Origin: Halictus rubicundus
Lineage: Eukaryota > Arthropoda > Insecta > Hymenoptera > Halictidae
Direction: 5' to 3'
Length of the DNA stretch: 64,000 nt
Assembly: GCF_050948215.1 (NCBI RefSeq)
Contig: NW_027488625.1
Location: 248,001 to 312,000, forward strand
A model generated the notes under the pieces. That model was not told the DNA's origin. It ran no database searches and saw nothing but the letters and a program-made list of their open reading frames with translations. A program made the translations under genes and the position numbers. Below, piece by piece: positions 57,328 to 64,000 of this stretch (position 1 is the first letter of the stretch; each line of letters opens with the position of its first letter).

Positions 57328-57777
57328 TGTTATGCGAGACTACCGGACTTATCTATTCTCTATAGATAAGTCAGACAAATAGATGAGTCAGAACTCACGG
57401 GCTTTCTCATCTACTAGACTAAGGCAAAATTACTCACCGGTACAGAGATTTCATGTTAAAGTCCAACCCTGCGAAAACTCCGACCTCCACGTCATTCCCT
57501 ATCTCTAAGGGCTAGTGTCATCCATCCCCACCAAACTTCCATAGTTGTACTCTTATATAAGGCCCTGCGAAAGGGCGCAGACAGACAGAGACAGAGACAG
57601 AGAAGAAGCTACAAGTAGCCCGTCAGTCGACTCGTTTGTTACAAAGTTATTCGTCGTGTACAAAATCGCTTTGTATTCTTGCTTGGCGACCTATTTCCAA
57701 ATAAACCTAAGTTGTGCTAGAAGAGTTTGGAGTTTATTCGAGGATACTCTTCATCTACCCCTTCCTGCGGCATAACA
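57328..57777 (+). mobile_element. Solo LTR (450 bp)
   Basis: Starts TGTTATGCGAG and ends CTGCGGCATAACA (8-bp inverted ends TGTTATGC/GCATAACA). Flanked by exact 4-bp duplication GTAC (57324-57327, 57778-57781). It has a TATA box at 57554-57561 and an AATAAA-type signal near 57700, in an order that supports the + orientation. Probably Ty3/Gypsy-type from the 4-bp duplication (inference). Confidence 0.85.
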
Positions 57778-57781
57778 GTAC

Positions 57782-60700
57782 AACATTGTTATTTTGCATA
57801 AAGATCCGCAGTCTAGTGATAACACAGGTATTTGTGGTGCACGCTGTTACTCCAAATACCTATAAATGTGTGTGTACAATTTTAATGCAAACAGTTCAAT
57901 AGTTCTTCAGAAAAAAATCCTAAAAATCGACCTTGAGGACCAGGAGATTCAAAGAGAAACACTTGCATCTTCGAGTAACAATAGAACAAACATTTTGGAA
58001 ATTTTACAGCATATACGTGCCGTGCAAAAGAAAGTTTAAATAGTAATGTATACGATCCTACCAACATTTTTTCAAAATCATTTTTTATTTTATGAAATAA
58101 TCGTAGCGAGAAAACTACAAAGGGGGATAGAAAATAAATGAAACATTATATTCAAACATTTTGTTAGTTTAATAAAACTAACTTATAGGAGTAATAACTT
58201 TGTAGGATCTCCGTCTTTGGTATACATACTTGCAATTAACCCGTCGCCGTCCCATTAGCTTCATGGTTATAATAAGTAGAACTTCTTTGTCGCCCTAATC
58301 GACCCCTATGTTTATAGAAGGATTGACTGTGCTCCAGCTGGATGCCAGTCGGCACAAAGCATGATTCAGTGACAATACCATATGATTTCCTAATATAGAA
58401 ATTTCGAGAACATTCTCAAGATTTCCTAATATGAAAATCTTGAGAGCACCCCCACTCAGATTTCATAGTGTATAAACCCCTGAATTTTAACCCTCTTGGG
58501 TAATACGAAAAGTATAAACAAGTTGCACGCGTCACAAAGTTATAAACGGGACATATACATTGTGATCGCTGAACTTTGTTTTGGAGCTGGTTGTATTTGG
58601 TAAGGTCGGGACTAGTTACCCTTTCGAATCGAGTAACCTTATAGATTCCGTCAGTTCGGCATAAACCCATTTTGGCATAATCACTCAACCGCTCCGTGTA
58701 TGAATTTTCATTATAGGCACAGATAAAAAAATTGAAAAATTGACTTTTCCTTTTTTCTTCGCAATTCCGACCAATAGCAATTTTTTCAAAATTTCGTTTA
58801 CCCGTTACTTGTTAATAAACTATGTCTTCTAACACGTCAAGAAATATCAACTCGTTCGGCGCAATTTTAAGGCAATTATACGATTTTTAAATGTGGTTCC
58901 ATACTTTGTCGCGGGGTGTATTACATAATTATCACGGTACAAAAGAATTAGCTGAAAAGATGGCCTGTACACTCGGAAAGGTGGATTTATTATGTGGGTG
59001 AAAACTTACAAATTGCTATAAGTGGAGTGTTTATTAAATAACGTCGTCTTAACTCCTATATCTCCCTTGTGTTAGTTTGATACATTTTTTACTGCTGATT
59101 TTTTCACTGGTGATTTATTATTTGCAATTAATACGTATTTTACTCTTATTTTCATGTTGTCTTGCCTTGCCAAGGATTCTCTTTTCAAAGAAGATATTTA
59201 CTTAATCGTTTATATAAACAAAAAAATATTATGCCATAATAATCCTTTATGATTTTGTCAATTTGATACCAAGGTACAAATTCAGTTGGAAATAAAAGGG
59301 ACAAATATTGATGAAAAAGATAATAGAGTAAACATTGGCGTTAACCAATACATTTATTTCTATAGCTGAATGTTAAGTTCAACAAAGCACTCATATTATA
59401 TAAAAGTAGCGACTGTGAATTAAAAAATTATAGAATTACGAAAATATTGATTTTTGTAAACTTTATTTTAATATGCGCGAGCGATGCCTTTTTTTTGATT
59501 ATATAATCTTCTTATTTCTTTGTAAAAGCCTTAAGTAAAACCCAGCACGCAGTGGTAAAGTGAGGTAGGTAAGACACTTTAAAAAAGAACGATGTTTGCA
59601 ACAGAATTTGCAAACTCCTCGAAACCATGTAGTATTCTGCGAGTTATTAACGATAATGTATGTAAGTATGTATTTCTTCGTCTCCCTATCGGATTTGGAA
59701 GCTTAGCATGTTCTCTTGTAACCTAATCTTGAATTATGCGAAATTATACACAAGATACGGTTTAATTAACTAAGTATACCCGCAGCGGGACACCGTTACG
59801 TCGCATTTTGCTACCCGTAATGCAATATTTCCGTTTCCCTTGCATTCACCGTATCGCCCTCTCTTTCTTCAGCTTAGGTTACGAAGTAAACAGCCGGCTC
59901 GTAAGGGTGTCGGGCCACGTACAGAATCTCTAGTCATGCTAGCAAATAGAATAAGTATCATATTATTGATGCGATAGTATTCGGTACGATCGGTAGGCTG
60001 ATCTTTTCTATCCGAGTTGGTGCACCGTAGAGCATAACTGTAGCACCACTAAAATTTTCCAAAGTTTTGAACATTTATGCTGGGCACGACACTTCTGTGG
60101 CTGTAAGGAAAAACGCCGCATGTAGCAATTTCAAAAAATTGTGTTTACGCATTAATTGAGCTTTATAATATAGGATTTACGTATTTACCAAAAAAAAAAA
60201 AACAAAAAAAAATTACGAAAACAAATTCGATAGGCTCAAACATATAATGCAATTTAACTGAAGTTCGAAAGCTCAATATTTTGAGATTACGATAGTTGCT
60301 CGTAACTTCTCGTTGTAATTATAAAATCGTCTGAAAGGATAATTTTGTAATTCTTGTAAATTTCCTCACCACCCCAGGCGTATTACTACGGCGCGTTACC
60401 TTCTTTTATTATAATGGGTGGTTCACGGATAGCCATATCACCCCATTTTATAAAATAAAATTAGTTGTATAATAGATATTATTTTTAGAGAACAAAAATA
60501 TAAATCTCTCATATAAACAGGAAAATAAAATATTAAAATTTGAAATAATAATAAATAATCTTCAATAATATTAATAACAGAACATATTCTGACATTCTCT
60601 TGAAATACTGCTAATACAACCTTAAGTCTTGTGAAATAATATTAATGACACAAATATAAAAAGCAAAATTATATGAAAATAAATAAATAACAATACACTA

Positions 60701-61040
60701 AGCCAAATAAAAAATTCTGTTAATGTATTCAAATATATTGGAAAGAATAAGTTAAATACATAAAAATTAAGTCAAATATATCAAAATTAATGTTTTAGAA
60801 AAGTTAAATTGAAAAAAAATAATTGCAAATGTAGTTTCTATTGAAAGTTTTTGTTTTGCAATTTTTATAAATGATATGTGCATGCATTTCTAATGGACTA
60901 TTGTTTATAGTTTTGACGTAATCGTTTAATAAAATATTAGAAAAATTTATAATAATTTGAACAAAATACTGTGATAATCTTCACCACAAATGCATGTATC
61001 TGACAATGCTAAATGATCTAATTGAATACTAATATATGTT
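57782..61040. other. AT-rich sequence, one LTR fragment
   Basis: 58606-58690 resembles the 34-kb solo LTR downstream of its promoter (CCTTATAGATTCCGT and AGTTCGG shared), so it is a fragment of that family. The rest, including an A-rich tract near 60190, has no recognised gene. Confidence 0.35.
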
Positions 61041-61448
61041 ATTTTATTTATAATTTACAGATTTTGGAAAATCTGATACCAAATTAGCACCATTTATTAT
61101 GGCTTCCATTATCGCACTCGTATGAATAAATAAGGTTACTACATCTTTTGTAGGAGTGGAAGAACCATCTCTTTGTAAGTGATCAAAATATACATTATTT
61201 ACAGTTGTACCTTTATCCTCCACAATTAATAATTTACATATAAATCTTAATAGAATCATCTGTAACACAAATGGATAATTATTCAATGTCGAAAATTCCT
61301 GAAAAAAGCACTTACGTCAACAGAAAGATTATGAAGGTCATTACTATTATCATCACAAATTTGAAATTTATTTTTGATTTCAGTAAAAGAAAATGAACTT
61401 GCCGGATTTGTAAATATGTGTTTTAGTCTAATATTTTTTTTCTGCATG
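61041..61448 (-). pseudogene. Decayed THAP-type ORF, 3' part
   Basis: Minus-strand frames are open at 61446-61285 (starting MQKKNIRLKH) and then, after a shift near 61300, at ~61300-61041 (ending DFPKSVNYK). They directly continue, across the inserted TIR transposon, the frames at 62997-63412. No domain is recognised in this part. The frameshifts mark it as non-functional. Confidence 0.4.
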
Positions 61449-61452
61449 AATT

Positions 61453-62996
61453 GACCCCCTTAGTGGACAAGTGGCATAAGTACAAAATTACGAAAATAGG
61501 AGTTTTTACAGAAATAATAAGTATTAAGAATACTTGTTTTATTTAACACATTCACTTTTATATACTTGGTTTTATGTTAGTAAAAAATAAGAGTAAATTT
61601 TACATCATAAATGAAGTGACTGTAAAAATATGTTGAATAGTGGCATAAGTCCAATCTCTTGGACTTACTCCATTATTCCACGGAACATATGGACTTACTC
61701 TACTGTTACATTCGATTAAAGGAAACTGGTATATGTACACGCGATAATCGTTTCGTATTTAGTACAACCGATGAGGGTCATTCATATTTACATTAACTTC
61801 TAAAACTGTTTAGTATCTTATTAGTTTCCATATCGGTAACATTGTGTTATATTATATCCGCTCGAAATGAATAACGTTAACGCAAATCCTACACAAAGTC
61901 GAAAAAGAGTAAGAAATAGTGATGGTTGGGCTAGGAATATTGTAAAACGACTCCGTAATTCGGGTGCAGAATACGTAAACCGGAATAATAACATAGTTCC
62001 TACGAAAAAGTTTGAGAATAAAGACTGTGGATGCCAGAAAAAATGTACAGACAAAGTTGATGAAGAAACACGGAAGAATCACCTCTATAATTTTTGGAAA
62101 ATAGGATCCTTTGAAGCACAAAATGCATATCTTTGTGGATGTATACAAAGTGTACCTATAAAAAGAAGACCACCACGAGATGAAAGTAGATGTATGAAAA
62201 GTAGCAGTAACGTATATTGTTTACACAATATTGGTAAATCTACCATTATTGTATGTAAGAAGTATATTTTGCAAACTTTTGGTGTCAGTGAGGGACGCAT
62301 GAATAGAGCTATAATAAAACATGCAGAAGGTAAATATGTTGGAAATGATCATAGAGGTAAAGCACCAAATCTTATTATTTTAATATTTTTTATAAAACTA
62401 AGATTTCTGTGGATGTTGAGTTTGAAATATGAAATATTCAGCGTGCTCGGTGTGGCAGGCCATTGCAGTTGAAAAATATAATGCAGAAAAATTTATATCC
62501 ATCTGTGCGTCCTGTTTCTGCGGCCAAAAAGAAGGACATGCTAGATTTGCTGAAATTCATCCCTCCAATTCATCATGCATTTTTTCAAGGATTAAAGACC
62601 AGTACAATTGAAGAAACTGGTGAAGAATCCAGCAACGAATAAGTTTTTTTAATACATAATATACAGCAAACTTGTAGTGCATTAAAAATAACATTTGTGT
62701 AACTTAATTATTAATACATTAATAGCCATATGGCGTAAGTCACTTTCTCACAAAAAAGTGGTATCACAATTCAGTGTGATAATGGCACTTCATTATTCGT
62801 TACGTTACTGTTTGTTTACTATTGAAAAAACATGGATTTTATTTTAAGTTATAATGATATAATTACTATTCTTTCGCTTTATCTGGTTACAATAAAGTTA
62901 CATTGTGTATTTAATTTTTTGTACGATATTACATGAAAGTCGTATTTCTACAATATTAAGAAAAGGGACTTAATTCACTTGTCAACTAAGGGGCTC
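61453..62996 (+). mobile_element. Internally deleted TIR transposon
   Basis: The ends are inverted repeats: the left is GACCCCCTTAGTGGACAAGT, and the right is its imperfect complement ending AGTTGAC-CTAAGGGGCTC-like at 62996. AATT flanks both sides (61449-61452, 62997-63000) and is either a 4-bp target duplication or part of the TIR. It contains N- and C-terminal remnants of a transposase-like protein with the middle missing. It sits inside an older THAP-type ORF. Confidence 0.75.
61867..62641 (+). pseudogene. Transposon protein, N- and C-terminal remnants
   Basis: From ATG, the first ~160 residues (61867-62360) show a basic start (RKRVRNSDGW, VKRLRNSGAEY), a Cys cluster (CGCQKKC, about residues 54-60), a VCKKYILQTFGVSEGR motif and DHRGK. 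From memory this pattern matches the N-terminal part of a transposon protein widespread in insects. After DHRGK the frame continues with non-homologous residues. At 62440-62641 a different frame reads VRPVSAAKKKDMLDLLKFIP and ends at a stop, resembling the C-terminus of the same family. The catalytic middle is deleted, so this copy could only move with help in trans. Confidence 0.55.
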
Positions 62997-63412
62997 AATT
63001 GTTTCGTCATATGAGACATGATAATCGCAACCAGATAAAAGTCTATAATTTCCAAACCGCTTTTCTTCATAATTATTTATTAAATTTAAGAAATCGCTAA
63101 TTAAATCAGAATCAATAAATTCTCTAACTAAACTTTCATGGTTTTGAATTTATTTCTTTCCTTGCGCTCTACAGAATCTTTCCACTGTGTTAGCACACAT
63201 TTTGTAAGATAAGATGGTGAATTGGGAAAAATGGAAGGCATCTATTGCATCTTCCGTAAGTCTTGGGCATCTCAACAAAACATACTTCAGTATACAGAGA
63301 TTACAGAATATTTTTTTGGTGTCTAATTTTTACGGGGAATAGCAGCCATCCATTTTTTCCGCAATTGCTCGTCTTTAGGGAATAAAAATATAGAAAGATG
63401 GTTAAATGTCAC
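62997..63412 (-). pseudogene. Decayed THAP-domain ORF, 5' part
   Basis: Minus-strand codons from ~63412 read VTFNHLS...FPKDEQLRKKWMAAIPRKN, followed by a stop where THAP domains have Trp, then TPKKYSVI. This is the AVPGA-less middle of a THAP zinc finger, a DNA-binding domain common in DNA transposons and some host proteins. Frames continue after a shift (ERFCRAQGKK, then LVREFIDSDLISD and LLSGCDYHVS) to the transposon junction at 62997. Multiple stops mean it is dead. Confidence 0.55.
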
Positions 63413-64000
63413 CTTATCAACCTAAAATTTTTTTATTCTTTTTCATATAATCCTGTAGTTTTTGACGAGAAAATGTCAAAAATCCAAGTTTTAACGTTAG
63501 AAATTCCCTAGTTTAAAGGTTATTCGTGTTTAGCACGTTCACGACCACCGGTGGTACATACCGCCAATATGTACTGTAATACCGTATTTGGTTAGTTAGT
63601 GATTCCGTCTGACAGATTGAGGGGGGGGGGGGTATGATAATGAGGGTGATCAGATGCTTACTAAAGAAATTATTTAAGATTTTCTATATATATAGCAATA
63701 AAATCGTTAATGAGTCAAGTTGACTCACTCCGGCAAACTAACGTTAAAATTGGCCGGTTTCAAGTGTTTTTGTTAGGTAAGGGCACCGCCATGTTGGTAT
63801 TTTATACGCGAAATTCGTTATTTATCATGCATTCTCATATCATGCACTCGGTTTTTCTGAATTATTGGTTATCAATATGTTTCCATCGTGTGATTGCCTT
63901 TGTTGGAATACAGAATTTTAGGATGTAATCGAGAAGTATACAAACTACAAAATTTCGTGTGTATCACTTGATAATCTTGTAGTACTATACTACCTACACG
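63413..64000. other. Unassigned
   Basis: No gene is recognised. A G10 run lies at 63623-63632. Confidence 0.3.

Noticed and set aside
61283..61300. 17-nt intron between donor GTAAGT and acceptor TTTCAG
   Set aside because: Far shorter than any spliceosomal intron. A frameshift in a pseudogene explains it.

Overview
This is an arthropod, almost certainly insect, genomic window; an ant or other hymenopteran would fit best, but nothing here proves the order. It is AT-rich and gene-poor, and it is dominated by transposable elements. I found no host protein-coding gene that I can name. The evidence for an insect comes from an intact BEL/Pao element primed by tRNA-Tyr, an intact copia element primed by the internal half of initiator tRNA-Met, several solo LTRs, and fragments of DNA-transposon proteins (SWIM, THAP and transposase-domain types) of kinds common in insect genomes.

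Layout. 0-8.3 kb: inverted-repeat elements (631-1671, 7418-8302) and a dispersed repeat (2059-3430). 8.3-19.3 kb: an eroded transposase pseudogene (9529-9925), a repeat carrying a TA-flanked MITE (10459-11560), more dispersed repeats, and a second copy of the 631-1671 element at 15426-17288 into which an 825-bp palindromic element with a 9-bp target duplication has jumped. 19.4-26.8 kb: a complete BEL/Pao retrotransposon on the minus strand with apparently identical 726-bp LTRs and target duplication AGTTG. 28.1-30.8 kb: a giant inverted repeat (arms about 917 bp) around a SWIM-domain ORF, with a tRNA-like, T-run-terminated sequence in each arm. 33.9-35.1 kb: a solo LTR (duplication CATA) that carries a tandem array of hairpin-forming units with compensatory base changes. 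38.0-40.6 kb: a TIR transposon with a broken transposase. 41.2 kb: a long CT/GT microsatellite. 42.0-42.7 kb: a relative of the first solo LTR, inverted. 43.6-48.2 kb: a complete copia element (duplication GAGTG) inserted into the second copy of the 10.5-kb repeat, so 10.9 kb preserves the empty site. 49-52.3 kb: further dispersed repeats. 53.6 and 57.3 kb: two more solo LTRs. 61.0-63.4 kb: an internally deleted TIR transposon inside a decayed THAP-type ORF.

How it fits together: the window is a record of nested insertions. The order can be read directly in three places: copia inside an older repeat, the 825-bp element inside an older TIR element, and the 1.5-kb TIR transposon inside a THAP pseudogene. 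Only the BEL and copia elements look young enough to be possibly active. No CRISPR, rRNA or confident canonical tRNA gene was seen. All similarities were judged by eye, without alignment software or database searches.
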